A stretch of 64,000 nucleotides of DNA from Clostridia bacterium (GTDB lineage Bacteria; Bacillota; Clostridia; Lachnospirales; Lachnospiraceae), in NCBI GenBank assembly GCA_003249225.1, contig QKJQ01000036.1:1-64000 (forward strand). Reading direction: 5' to 3'. Positions 56,104 to 64,000 of the stretch are shown piece after piece. Each line of letters starts with the position of its first letter. Within the stretch, counting starts at the first letter, position 1. A program made the translations under genes and the position numbers. Under the pieces are notes generated by a model. It was not told the DNA's origin, made no database searches, and worked only from the letters and a program-made list of their open reading frames with translations.

Positions 56104-56294
56104 AGGTACTCCAATACTTGTGCGAATATTTCTCTAAGTTTTCATTCTGCATGAGAAAGAAGACAGTCAGACTGACCGCAGAGCGATTTCTTACGTCAGT
56201 ATATATCTCATGATGTACTGCACAGTATAGTATGATTTGATACAAATGACAAGCAAAAGAACGTACCAGATAAAAGTAAGTACGCGGATCGACT

Positions 56295-57983
56295 TTATGA
56301 TTCTGCGTTAACACGAATGCTGTGTGTCACACGCTTTTGTGCATACATATTAAAATCAGCCTGCTTTAAGAGCCGGTAAAGTGTCTCCGGGCGCGGATGA
56401 TCCAGCTTGTCCAGAGCATAGCCGCAGGCATAATCGATGGCATAAGTACTGGACATATTGATAAGATCAACAGCATTTTTCAATTGCCGGAGAATCAGTT
56501 CAACATCCGTATCTGATTTGTCTACCATGGTAATAACAAATTCATCCCCGCCGGTACGAAAGCATTTCCCTATGTCACGAAAAGTTTCACTAAGACAGTC
56601 AGCAAACAGAACGATAAGTTCATCGCCGGCACTGTGACCATAGGTATCGTTCGTGACTTTCAGATTATTCAGATCAAAAACAATAAAAGCAACCGATGTA
56701 TATGACCGCAGATTCTTTTGCAGACTTAGAAGCTCTTTATCATAGGCCGCACGATTCGAGAGCTTTGTTATACCATCGACATAAGCCAGATGCTGGTACA
56801 TCTCAATCTCCGAAAGGGCATTCATAACCGCAGCACGCTCACGGATGAGATAGATAAGCATGGCCGCCGTCAGGAACCATAAGCCAAAACGGAAGAAATA
56901 AGAACTTCCGATCTGATCCGTATAGCTGGTATAGTACCGTGCTATATCAACGAAAGTAAAAGCAGCACCGGAACAGCAGCCAATCAGCAATTCAAAGTTA
57001 CGGCTGTTATAACGAAAGATTTCAATGACTGCCAGCGTTACGATGACAACATAGGAAATTACCAGCAGAATGTGTGTAAGAATCATGGTATTTACCGGGT
57101 CTGCTTTGTTCAGTACGAAGAGCAGCAGCTGGCTGATAAAATTGTATAGGAAGAGAAGGGCAAGAAACTCAAGGATCTTTTTGCCGCCCTGAAATACAGA
57201 CTTAAAAAATAACAGCAAAGGTATCGGTGCAAGCAGGAAAGACAGATAAGTAATCAGGTATGCCGATACAGAACTGGATGTAAATAGAAATAAGGTCCGA
57301 ATCTGAGGATAGGCGAACAAAGAAGATAATATAATAAACATGCCAAGATAGAGTAGATTAATATTACCGGATTCCTTTTTGCCTGTTGTCAGAAAAAGTG
57401 CATGCAGCAGACAAATAGCACCGAGAATCAGAGTACTCAGGCATAAAAGTATGTCGGTAAGACTTGTACGCAGAACATGAAGCAGGACGGCACTCTTGCT
57501 GCCGCTTAGAATCGAATCCACGCTGCCGAAGGAAGAGGCACCATTCGAAGTAAAGGAAAGTGTTATGGATTTACCGGCATCAGAAGAACTGACAGGAATC
57601 ATATGACTTGTTGTACCAAAGACCGATCCAAAAGGAAGAGAAGTGTGAAGGCCTCCTTCATAGATAACGTTGCCATCGATGGCAGCCACAAGAGAGGGAT
57701 AGGAAGTTTCAATCAGAAGAATTGAATCATCTGAGAGTTCGTCCGGCAGTGTGTTGGTCAGAACAGCTTCCTTTGTTTCTATGATAACAGGCAGAGAAGT
57801 GATTGCAGCAGACTGAATCTGACTGTCATACACCCAGTTATTCTCATAGCTTTCTGCGCTCTGGTTTAAAACCGAGGGGATATCAAGATCAAATGAAAAA
57901 GAAGAATAGATAATTACAGCAACAGAAATTGCAACAGAAAGCAGCAGCAAAATCAAGATAGGTCTGTCTTTTACGTGTTTCAT
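56295..57983 (-). CDS. Membrane-bound GGDEF diguanylate cyclase
   Basis: This 562-aa protein has an N-terminal helix, an extracellular beta-rich domain (about 40-175), seven or so membrane helices (about 185-390) as in 7TMR-DISM sensors, and a C-terminal GGDEF domain with RTGGDEFV (GGDEF at 478-482). The active-site motif is intact, so it should make cyclic di-GMP. The upstream RxxD inhibitory site is absent (RDIG instead), so product inhibition is unlikely. The start is ATG 57983 after CAGGGGGA; the longer frame has no site. A good promoter lies at 58067-58095. Confidence 0.9.
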   Translation of the reverse strand: MKHVKDRPILILLLLSVAISVAVIIYSSFSFDLDIPSVLNQSAESYENNWVYDSQIQSAAITSLPVIIETKEAVLTNTLPDELSDDSILLIETSYPSLVAAIDGNVIYEGGLHTSLPFGSVFGTTSHMIPVSSSDAGKSITLSFTSNGASSFGSVDSILSGSKSAVLLHVLRTSLTDILLCLSTLILGAICLLHALFLTTGKKESGNINLLYLGMFIILSSLFAYPQIRTLFLFTSSSVSAYLITYLSFLLAPIPLLLFFKSVFQGGKKILEFLALLFLYNFISQLLLFVLNKADPVNTMILTHILLVISYVVIVTLAVIEIFRYNSRNFELLIGCCSGAAFTFVDIARYYTSYTDQIGSSYFFRFGLWFLTAAMLIYLIRERAAVMNALSEIEMYQHLAYVDGITKLSNRAAYDKELLSLQKNLRSYTSVAFIVFDLNNLKVTNDTYGHSAGDELIVLFADCLSETFRDIGKCFRTGGDEFVITMVDKSDTDVELILRQLKNAVDLINMSSTYAIDYACGYALDKLDHPRPETLYRLLKQADFNMYAQKRVTHSIRVNAES

Positions 57984-58066
57984 AATGGAATCCCCCTGTA
58001 TAACAGAACCGGACAACCGGGTAAAAATGTGTGCATAAAACAAAAACTGTAAATAACAGCAAAACA

Positions 58067-58095
58067 ATCATAGCGTAATCCAACCAATTCGTCAA
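58067..58095 (-). promoter_or_regulatory. Sigma-A promoter for the GGDEF gene
   Basis: On the minus strand TTGACG (58095-58090) and TATGAT (58072-58067) are separated by 17 bases. It starts transcription about 75 bases before the GGDEF gene. Confidence 0.75.
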
Positions 58096-58388
58096 GACCC
58101 AGAACAGAAAAAAACTGGGTATATAGACTCATAATATTAGAATTTGTCAGCGTTATCGGTACTTTAGATATCATTGTGTGAACGTGTAACGGACAATGAA
58201 TTACCATTTATGTCATAAAACCGACAGTTTACGAAAAAAAAGTGCAAAAAAAATAAAGAGTGCTATTATAACATAGGGCATGTGGTATTGATTTGTTAAG
58301 CATACGTTAAGAGCTTGGAAATATAAAGTGAATGAGATAGCACATAGGATAAATCTTATTCAAATTTTAATGAAAAATCAATTAAAAG

Positions 58389-58419
58389 TTGAATGTGTGA
58401 CCGGTGTCTGTGCTATAAT
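58389..58419 (+). promoter_or_regulatory. Promoter for the glycosyltransferase gene
   Basis: TGCTATAAT is an extended -10 (58411-58419), with TTGAAT 19 bases upstream of the hexamer. It implies transcription from about 58426, inside the longest open frame, in agreement with the start at 58503. Confidence 0.6.
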
Positions 58420-58502
58420 GTTTGAAGTTTTATCCGAACAGGGTAAGGCAAAAGAAAGTCTGGAAATGTAAATTACGCGAAAGAGCAGGAATAGGGGACA
58501 AT

Positions 58503-59519
58503 ATGAAACTATTATCAATTGTGGTACCATGTTATAATTCAGAAGCCTATATGAAACACTGCATCGAATCACTGCTGAAAGGTGGTGAACTTGTTGAGAT
58601 CATTATCGTAAATGATGGCTCCGTCGACAGTACGGGAGAGATTGCCAATGAATATACATATCGCTATCCTTCGATTGTAAAGGTAGTACATCAGGAAAAT
58701 GGCGGGCATGGAGATGCCGTAAACACAGGAATCCGTACTGCCACCGGACGATACTTTAAGGTCGTGGACAGCGATGACTGGGTCGAAGAAGAAGCCTACA
58801 GAAAAATTCTGGATACACTGATCGCTTTTAAAGAAAATGACAAAACAATCGACATGCTGATCAGCAATTATGTGTATGAAAAGGATGGAGCAAGTCATAA
58901 AAAAGTGATGAAGTATGACAATGCACTGCCGGAGAATACGGTATTTTCCTGGGAGGAGATCGGACGCTTCCGTAAGGGCCAGTATATCTTAATGCATTCG
59001 GTCATATATCGCCTGGAGCTTCTTAAAGAATGTGGATTGCAGCTGCCAAAACATACTTTTTATGTGGATAACTTATATGTGTACATTCCACTTCCCTATA
59101 CAGAAAAGCTTTATTATCTGAATGCAGATTTTTATCGATACTATATTGGCCGGGATGACCAGTCTGTGAACGAAAGTATCATGATCAAACGAATTGACCA
59201 GCAGATCAAAGTGAATAAACTGATGATGCAGCAAGTCGATCTGAAAAAAGTTAAGACCTTTAAGCGACAGCGATACATGTTCAATTACCTGGAGATAATA
59301 ACCACGGTCTCCTCCATCCTGCTGATTCGTTCCAATACCCTGGAAAACAAGGTAAAAAAGCAGGAATTATGGGAATACATAAAGAAGAATGATCCGGTAC
59401 TTTACAAACGTCTCAGACGAGGCTTTATGGGAATGACGGTAAATCTTCCCGGGAAGACCGGACAGATGGTATCGCTCGCTGCCTATAAAATATCACAAAA
59501 AGTCGTAGGTTTTAATTAA
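58503..59519 (+). CDS. Glycosyltransferase family 2
   Basis: This 338-aa GT2 enzyme has the GT-A fold start LSIVVPCYNSEAYM, the IIIVNDGSVDSTGEI loop that binds the nucleotide sugar, and the metal-binding acidic motif VVDSDDWV. The C-terminal third is helical and basic. The first 27 codons of the longer frame lie upstream of the TATAAT-based start and are not translated. It probably acts at the inner face of the membrane in surface glycan assembly; donor and acceptor unknown. It is monocistronic. Confidence 0.88.
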   Translation: MKLLSIVVPCYNSEAYMKHCIESLLKGGELVEIIIVNDGSVDSTGEIANEYTYRYPSIVKVVHQENGGHGDAVNTGIRTATGRYFKVVDSDDWVEEEAYRKILDTLIAFKENDKTIDMLISNYVYEKDGASHKKVMKYDNALPENTVFSWEEIGRFRKGQYILMHSVIYRLELLKECGLQLPKHTFYVDNLYVYIPLPYTEKLYYLNADFYRYYIGRDDQSVNESIMIKRIDQQIKVNKLMMQQVDLKKVKTFKRQRYMFNYLEIITTVSSILLIRSNTLENKVKKQELWEYIKKNDPVLYKRLRRGFMGMTVNLPGKTGQMVSLAAYKISQKVVGFN

Positions 59520-59578
59520 GAGCAGAGCTTCTGCAAAGACACATTACAATTAACTACTTTTTGGTTACTCCTACAAGC

Positions 59579-59622
59579 AAGAGCGCAGAGCTGCAATCAG
59601 AACGCAGCGCTGCGCTCTTTGC
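59579..59622. terminator. Strong bidirectional terminator
   Basis: AAGAGCGCAG-A-GCTGC pairs with GCAGC-G-CTGCGCTCTT, with one internal mismatch and a 9-base loop. The flanking TTT runs serve both the glycosyltransferase transcript and the converging AspRS transcript. Confidence 0.85.
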
Positions 59623-59668
59623 TGTCAGGAGTAAAAGGCAGTGAAAAGCCTTCTTCATTTTTCCAGGC

Positions 59669-61090
59669 CTATGGAACCAGACGGTTAATGTCCCTTGGAA
59701 AAAGAGTGGCATAACGGACATTGTCATACCCTAAAAGCTTTGCCGTCAGCCGTTCCAGTCCAAGTCCCAGACCGCCGTGCGGCGGCATGCCATGCTTATG
59801 CATCATCAGATAGCTTTCAAAGTTTTCCGGATTCATAGAACGGCGTTCTAACTTTGCCAGCTGCTCTGTGTAGGAGTGGATGCGCTGTCCGCCGGTCGTA
59901 ATCTCCAGACCATTCATAAGAAGGTCAAAGCTTAAGGTACGAGAGGGGTCGGTGGGATCTTCCATAGCATAAAAAGGTCGTTTTGAACTAGGATAGTGGG
60001 TGATAAAGACAAAATCCGAGCTTTCTGCCTTCTTTATATAAGCAGATAAATACTTTTCTTCTTCCGGGGATAAATCATCTTTTTCATTCTCGATGGATGC
60101 TTTTGCCGTCAGTTCTTTTGCCTCCTGGAAGGTGAGGGAGGGAATCGACCGGATCACAGGAAGTGTAAGATTTAAGAGGGAGATCTCAGGAGCGCAGGTT
60201 TCCTGCAAATGAGCCATGACGGCCTCCAGCATCTTGCATTCCATTCGGCACAGGTCTGTGAAGCTTTCGATGTAGCCCATCTCAAAGTCAACGCTGGTGT
60301 ATTCATTTAAGTGTCTTGCCGTATCGTGTTTCTCGGCACGAAAGACCGGTCCGATCTCATAGACGCGTTCGAATACACCGACCATCATTTGTTTGTAGAA
60401 CTGCGGACTTTGCGCAAGGAACGCGTCCTTTCCAAAGTAATCAAGCTGAAAGATATTCGCACCGCCCTCTGCTCCCTGACTGACGAGCTTTGGCGTGTGG
60501 ATCTCGGTAAAATGTTCTCTGGCAAAGAACAAACGCAGACCTTCACAGATTCCCGCCTGCAGCTTAAAGACAGCGCGTTCCTTTTCGTTGCGCAGGGTGA
60601 GCATGCGGTGGTTCAGATGGCTCTCAAGAGATAGATTCTGCTGATTCGTATTGATAACGACCGGTGATGCGGCAGCAGGCGTGCTCAGGATACGGACCGT
60701 TATGAGATGAAGCTCGTAACCAGTCTTGGAGCGTGGTTCCTCAATGACCTTTGCGGTCACAACGACACAGGATTCTTCGGTAAGTATGGGAGCTGTTTCA
60801 GAAACAGGGAAAGAATTAAGGTTCTCAGTCGAAGCGGAAGGTTCCATTTTTTCACCGGTTGCATTTGCGGTTGATGTACCAACCATAGTTGCTTCCGGCA
60901 GAATAATCTGAGTGCTCTCCTCATGAAAAACAGTCTGCAAGACCTGTCGGTCCGTACGGATCAGTAGAAATGAAAAACCACTCATTTTCCTAATCTTATA
61001 GATGCTGCCGTGGAGTATGACGGTTTGTCCTATGTGCTCTTTTGTAATAGTAAGAAGTGGCTCTTTGATCTGATTGTTTATATAATTCAT
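59669..61090 (-). CDS. Aspartyl-tRNA synthetase, archaeal type (AspS2)
   Basis: This 473-aa class II tRNA synthetase has an N-terminal OB-fold domain (about 15-160) and a catalytic core with motif 2 FRAEKHDTARHLNEYTSVD and motif 3 GLGLGLERLTAKLLG. The short length and lack of the bacterial GAD insertion place it in the archaeal or non-discriminating AspRS group, which also occurs in some Clostridia. A Ser/Thr/Glu-rich insert (about 69-104) interrupts the OB-fold, which is unusual. GGAAAGGA precedes the ATG by 5 bases. It may charge both tRNA-Asp and tRNA-Asn for the transamidation route; discrimination cannot be told here. Confidence 0.88.
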   Translation of the reverse strand: MNYINNQIKEPLLTITKEHIGQTVILHGSIYKIRKMSGFSFLLIRTDRQVLQTVFHEESTQIILPEATMVGTSTANATGEKMEPSASTENLNSFPVSETAPILTEESCVVVTAKVIEEPRSKTGYELHLITVRILSTPAAASPVVINTNQQNLSLESHLNHRMLTLRNEKERAVFKLQAGICEGLRLFFAREHFTEIHTPKLVSQGAEGGANIFQLDYFGKDAFLAQSPQFYKQMMVGVFERVYEIGPVFRAEKHDTARHLNEYTSVDFEMGYIESFTDLCRMECKMLEAVMAHLQETCAPEISLLNLTLPVIRSIPSLTFQEAKELTAKASIENEKDDLSPEEEKYLSAYIKKAESSDFVFITHYPSSKRPFYAMEDPTDPSRTLSFDLLMNGLEITTGGQRIHSYTEQLAKLERRSMNPENFESYLMMHKHGMPPHGGLGLGLERLTAKLLGYDNVRYATLFPRDINRLVP

Positions 61091-61388
61091 AGAATTCCTT
61101 TCCTGCGCCGGAAGCGGCGCAAACCAAGACGTAAGATTTGATTTTGGTATAACTGTAGCAGTTTGATTTTTGGTATGACAATAGCAACAGGAAGTGCTCT
61201 GTCAGCCTGTGCAAGGCAGCAACCGGTGCATTCAGCATCAGCCGGTGCAGCTTAGTAAGATTTTATGGAGTATGGGAGGGTAAGCATGCAGAATCGGAGC
61301 AGACATCGTCAACATGTCTCATGGTATCACAACCTTTCCTTGCAGGAACGTAAAAGTCCTGCCTTATTTGATTTGATACCGAAAATAG
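61091..61388. promoter_or_regulatory. AspRS leader with promoter and repeats
   Basis: On the minus strand TTGTCA (61181-61176) and TACAGT (61157-61152), 18 bases apart, form a probable promoter. Two ATACCAAAA(A)TCAAA copies flank the -10 region, and a GCGCCGCTTCCGGCGC hairpin precedes the ribosome site. No T-box element was found. Confidence 0.5.
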
Positions 61389-61577
61389 AAAAAGACCACA
61401 CGGTATCCGCCGTAATGGTCTAAAGATTTCTTAAGATCCACACGGGCACAGCGAAAGAAGCGCCTGCCCCTGCGGTAATTCGCAGTTACAAGCGCTGACT
61501 ATCGTCGTCCCTGGTAAGACTTATGTTCATTGTCTCTTTAAAGTATAGAATCATCGTAATCGCCCGCCTGTTAAATT
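61389..61577 (-). ncRNA. Candidate structured small RNA, ~190 nt
   Basis: On the minus strand an ideal promoter (TTGACA at 61612-61607, 17-base gap, TATCCT at 61589-61584) and a strong terminator (GACCA-TT-ACGG with CCGT-G-TGGTC, then TTTTT, about 61420-61389) bound a ~190-base stretch with no open frame. It can fold into AGCGC...GCGCT enclosing CTGCG/CGCAG, or alternatively GGGGCAGGCG/CGCTGTGCCC, which share bases and are exclusive. Size and context would fit a 6S-like or other regulatory RNA, but no known family motif was recognised. It could instead be an attenuated leader of the AspRS gene. Confidence 0.55.
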
Positions 61578-61583
61578 TGCCTT

Positions 61584-61612
61584 AGGATACCACAAGAAAG
61601 TAAGGCTGTCAA
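61584..61612 (-). promoter_or_regulatory. Strong promoter of the candidate small RNA
   Basis: Consensus -35 TTGACA and -10 TATCCT separated by 17 bases on the minus strand. It lies just after the Dabb gene stop and points away from it, toward the candidate RNA. Confidence 0.75.
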
Positions 61613-61659
61613 CCGGCAGAAGAAAAATTATCGTACAAAGCGTTGCGGCGAAACAAAAT

Positions 61660-61962
61660 TTAGAATTCCATATCCAGTGAGGCACGGTCATTTGTAATCT
61701 TTCCGATGAAGCCTGCTACGGCAACGTGATCCGGATGTACCTGATAAAGCTTCATATCCTCTAACGAATCAAAATCCACGACAAGACCCATATCGTAAGA
61801 TTTTTCTCCATGAAGTACATCAAATCCAACGGTCATCTTCTTGATCTGATAGATAGAAGATGGTAAGGCAAGCAGTTTATCTTTTGCAAGAATCATATTG
61901 TCTTCCTTTGAACAGCCTTCCGCAGAATCTTTTACTTTCCATAAAACGATGTGTTTTAACAT
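61660..61962 (-). CDS. Dabb (stress-responsive A/B barrel) family protein
   Basis: This 100-aa protein begins MLKHIVLWKVKDSAEG, the usual Dabb start with the conserved His, and continues with a helix and SYDMGLVVDFDSLEDMKLYQVHPDHVAV. It should form a dimeric ferredoxin-like barrel. GGAAGGAGG precedes the ATG. It is monocistronic. Function in bacteria is mostly unknown; some members handle small aromatic or toxic molecules. Confidence 0.9.
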   Translation of the reverse strand: MLKHIVLWKVKDSAEGCSKEDNMILAKDKLLALPSSIYQIKKMTVGFDVLHGEKSYDMGLVVDFDSLEDMKLYQVHPDHVAVAGFIGKITNDRASLDMEF

Positions 61963-62082
61963 AGTTTCCTCCTTCCTGCACGTGAATTATGTGCATAACC
62001 AGTTTGCTTACTTTTTGCTTGTGTTTATACTACTACAGTTTTCTAACGGGTGCAATAACTTCAGAAATATTATCATTGCCCC

Positions 62083-62111
62083 TTTACTGGGGATAAAAAT
62101 CGTTATATAAT
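62083..62111 (+). promoter_or_regulatory. Promoter for the PHP-domain gene
   Basis: TTTACT (62083-62088) and TATAAT (62106-62111), 17 bases apart, about 65 bases before the gene. Confidence 0.55.
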
Positions 62112-62176
62112 TCGGGTAGCTAAAAAACAAAAGACATAAGATCAATCGGCAAGATTGCCGAAAAACGGAGAAAAAG

Positions 62177-62980
62177 ATGAATCAGTTCAAATATGAAACG
62201 CATCTTCATACAAAGGAATCCAGTGCCTGCGGCAAAGCAACCGGTGCAGAGCATGTTCATTTTATGAAGGAACAGGGATATCAGGGTATCATTGTAACAG
62301 ACCATTTTTTAAATGGGAACTCAAGGATCTCAAAGGAGCTGCCGTGGGAAGAGCGAATTGATTTATTCTGCAAAGGCTATGAAGAAGCAAAAAAAGAAGG
62401 CGATCGTATCGGGCTCGATGTATTTTTCGGGTTGGAGTGGAACTTTACGAACGATGAATTTCTGATTTATGGTGTCGATAAAGCCTGGCTGCTTTCTCAT
62501 CCGGACATGCTTTCGTGGAGCCATACAAGGCTTTTTGAGGAAGTGAATAAGGTGAATGGCTTAATGATACAGGCACATCCATTTCGCATACGTCCTTATG
62601 TTAAGGATCTTCGTCTATATCCGTTCCATGTTCACGGAATCGAAGTGACAAATGCGCAAAATGATGCGCCGTATGACAGCTACGCACAACTTTATGCAGA
62701 GTATTATTCTCTTGCGGTGACTTCCGGCAGTGATCTGCACTGGTGTGAAATACCGGAGAGAGGATTTCGTGGAGTGCTATCGGAGCAAAGATGGAATTTT
62801 GTATCCGATTATATAGCACAGGTCAAAGAAAGAGCAGGTTATGAGCCTGTTATTACGAAGGATTGCACAGGACTTGAAGATACCGTGCAGATTACCGTAC
62901 CGGTCATGCTATTTGATGAGAAAGAAAAGGATATCAGCGGTGAACTTTCCCGTATCTTTTCACAGCCATTGAATGTATAA
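62177..62980 (+). CDS. PHP-domain phosphoesterase
   Basis: This 267-aa metal-dependent hydrolase has the PHP motifs in order: YETHLHTKESSACG, IIVTDHF, FFGLEWNF, MIQAHPFR and SGSDLHW. These hold the His/Asp/Glu ligands of a trinuclear site. The group includes histidinol phosphatases and RNase-AM-like enzymes; here the substrate is open. The ribosome site ACGGAG is 7 bases before the ATG. Confidence 0.9.
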   Translation: MNQFKYETHLHTKESSACGKATGAEHVHFMKEQGYQGIIVTDHFLNGNSRISKELPWEERIDLFCKGYEEAKKEGDRIGLDVFFGLEWNFTNDEFLIYGVDKAWLLSHPDMLSWSHTRLFEEVNKVNGLMIQAHPFRIRPYVKDLRLYPFHVHGIEVTNAQNDAPYDSYAQLYAEYYSLAVTSGSDLHWCEIPERGFRGVLSEQRWNFVSDYIAQVKERAGYEPVITKDCTGLEDTVQITVPVMLFDEKEKDISGELSRIFSQPLNV

Positions 62981-63052
62981 TGGGAGCGGTACTAAAAAAG
63001 AGCTCGTTCAAACTTGATATGTGCAGAGAGCATGCACAAGAAGGAGGAAGAA

Positions 63053-63379
63053 ATGGAACACAGTAATAAGTTTGCATGGACATGGAAAGTAAAAGAGGAA
63101 TATCTGGAGGAGTACGTTAAGATGCACCTTGCCCCATGGCCGGAAATTATGGAAGAGCATACAAAAGCAGGTTATCGCAATTACTCCATATTCCAGAATG
63201 GAAATCAGTTCTTTTATTGCTTTGAATGCGATGATGTAGAAGCAGCAAATGCCTATATTGCAAAAAGTGAAGCCTGCAATCGCTGGAATGCGATTACTTC
63301 CAAGATGGTCGAAGGTTCCTTTGACTTTAACGAAGAAGAGCCGATTAAATTCATGCCGGAAGTTTTTTATCTGAAGTAG
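63053..63379 (+). CDS. rhaM: L-rhamnose mutarotase
   Basis: This 108-aa protein of the RhaM family (DUF718) interconverts alpha and beta L-rhamnose. It shows the fold order FAWTWKVKEEYLEEYVKMH, the AGYRNYSIFQNG strand with the conserved Tyr, FFYCFECDD, and a C-terminal MPEVFYLK. Length matches the family (~104). The start is ATG 63053, 6 bases after AAGGAGGAAG. No rhamnose isomerase or kinase gene is adjacent, but an alpha-L-rhamnosidase gene lies at 34702. Confidence 0.88.
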   Translation: MEHSNKFAWTWKVKEEYLEEYVKMHLAPWPEIMEEHTKAGYRNYSIFQNGNQFFYCFECDDVEAANAYIAKSEACNRWNAITSKMVEGSFDFNEEEPIKFMPEVFYLK

Positions 63380-63442
63380 GAACAGGGAAGAACAAAGGCA
63401 ATACAAAGAGAGCAAAGTCATAGTAAGAAAAAGAAATATACC

Positions 63443-63477
63443 AAAACAGCGCAAGCCTTCATGGACTGCGCTGTTTT
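63443..63477. terminator. Bidirectional terminator
   Basis: AAAACAGCGCA and TGCGCTGTTTT form a perfect 11-bp stem with A- and T-runs on either side. It separates the converging rhaM and hydrolase transcripts. Confidence 0.85.
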
Positions 63478-63518
63478 CAACGTAAAAGCGGTTTTATATA
63501 AGAATAGAAAAATATAAG

Positions 63519-64000
63519 TTACTGCTCAAAGGTCTGAAATATAAAATCAGCTGCCGTGCTGATGGCATCATTCGCCGGCTTAAAGGGTGACATCTGGAAT
63601 ACATGCCACATTCCTGGGTAAAGTTTCATTTTAACAGGAACATCTGCTTTTTTCATGGCTTTATACAATGAAGTTGAATCGCTTAACAGGATCTCATTAT
63701 CACCGGTCTCAAGTAATACCGGAGGAAATCCATCAAAGTTGCCAAAAAGTGGTGAGATTAGGGGATTTTTAAGGTTCTGCCCGTTTGCATAGGCAGCAAC
63801 GGCATCTTTTATATAAGCTTCATCGAGAATCGGATCGACTTCCATACGCGACTGATAGGATTCACCGCTGCAGGTCATATCGGTCCAGGGAGAGAATAAA
63901 AGCAAGCCGCCGGGCAGCTTCCGTTTTTGCTCTTTGAGTCGAAGGGTCAGCGCAAGAGCCAGGTTTCCGCCGGCAGAGTCACCGGCAACAATTATATTCT
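63519..64000 (-). CDS. Alpha/beta hydrolase (HSL/fold-3 type), 5' end outside window
   Basis: The 3' part of a hydrolase gene runs to the window edge; about 160 residues are visible. The nucleophile elbow GDSAGG lies near 63960-63980, followed by LALALTLRLKEQ. The acidic triad residue is in ETGDNEILLSD and the His in GMWHVFQ. This is the C-terminal half of the alpha/beta hydrolase-3 (hormone-sensitive lipase-like) family: esterases acting on short acyl or acetyl esters. The N-terminus with the HGGG oxyanion motif should lie just beyond the window. A link with deacetylation of plant glycans is possible but only inferred. Confidence 0.88.
   Translation of the reverse strand, partial: NIIVAGDSAGGNLALALTLRLKEQKRKLPGGLLLFSPWTDMTCSGESYQSRMEVDPILDEAYIKDAVAAYANGQNLKNPLISPLFGNFDGFPPVLLETGDNEILLSDSTSLYKAMKKADVPVKMKLYPGMWHVFQMSPFKPANDAISTAADFIFQTFEQ

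Larger units (their letters stand above)
57984..58502. other. Divergent intergenic region
   Basis: About 520 bases, AT-rich, with promoters for the GGDEF gene (minus) and the glycosyltransferase gene (plus). No coding region or riboswitch recognised. Confidence 0.45.

Noticed and set aside
61389..61425. T-box leader for the AspRS gene
   Set aside because: The GGCGGATACCGTG stretch recalls the T-box core GGTGGTACCGCG, but it has an extra base and mismatches, is ~300 bases from the start codon and acts as a plain terminator stem.

Overview
The window reads as chromosomal DNA of a motile, low-to-medium GC Firmicute of the Lachnospiraceae type (Roseburia/Butyrivibrio/Eubacterium rectale relatives). 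Support: the 23S rRNA 3' end and the following tRNA-Asn and tRNA-Cys genes, strong AGGAGG ribosome sites, chemoreceptors, LytTR/GHKL two-component genes, an archaeal-type AspRS, GPH sugar symporters and many plant-glycan glycosidases. The genus is inferred, not proven.

Layout. (1) 1-450: end of an rRNA operon with tRNA-Asn and tRNA-Cys and a strong terminator. (2) 837-17433: an AT-rich accessory block bracketed by two near-identical terminator copies (412-450 and 17474-17512; 37/39 bases identical). It holds a MurJ/SpoVB-type flippase, a small-ORF/hairpin locus, and a set of co-oriented genes: three consecutive dynamin-like GTPases, a LytTR regulator lacking the phospho-acceptor Asp, three proteins I cannot assign, a 1082-aa HerA/FtsK-like ATPase, a papain/C39-like cysteine peptidase, and three more unknown small proteins. 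This is the best candidate for an undescribed system. (3) 17757-28373: Xaa-Pro peptidase, two chemoreceptors, an FGGY sugar kinase and an AgrC/AgrA-like two-component pair. The spacers after both chemoreceptor genes are repetitive. (4) 28535-46183: a glycan-utilisation and surface-modification cluster with GH2, a GH3 with permuted domain order and membrane anchors, a 4-TM partner, GH78 rhamnosidase, GPH symporter, small membrane protein, MBOAT O-acyltransferase, a 1001-aa SGNH-LRR-SGNH protein and a second, canonical GH3. (5) 46180-64000: mixed housekeeping and accessory genes: paired 3-TM paralogs, a small protein behind a cre-like site, radical SAM enzyme, GNAT, ProA with a duplicated leader, cyclophilin lipoprotein, transglutaminase lipoprotein, LysA-type decarboxylase, YdcF, GGDEF protein, GT2, AspRS preceded by a possible free-standing small RNA, Dabb protein, PHP phosphoesterase, rhamnose mutarotase and a partial alpha/beta hydrolase.

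How it fits together. Region 4 can be read as one pathway: glycosidases trim rhamnose- and glucose-containing oligosaccharides, the GPH symporter imports them, and RhaM (63053) interconverts rhamnose anomers. The MBOAT and SGNH pair probably acetylates a surface polymer. In region 2 the membrane-remodelling GTPases, the ring-forming ATPase and the protease suggest either a phage-defence/conflict system or a membrane-associated secretion machine. The sequence alone does not decide between them. Many gene starts were moved downstream of the longest reading frame because the ribosome site lies inside the longer frame.
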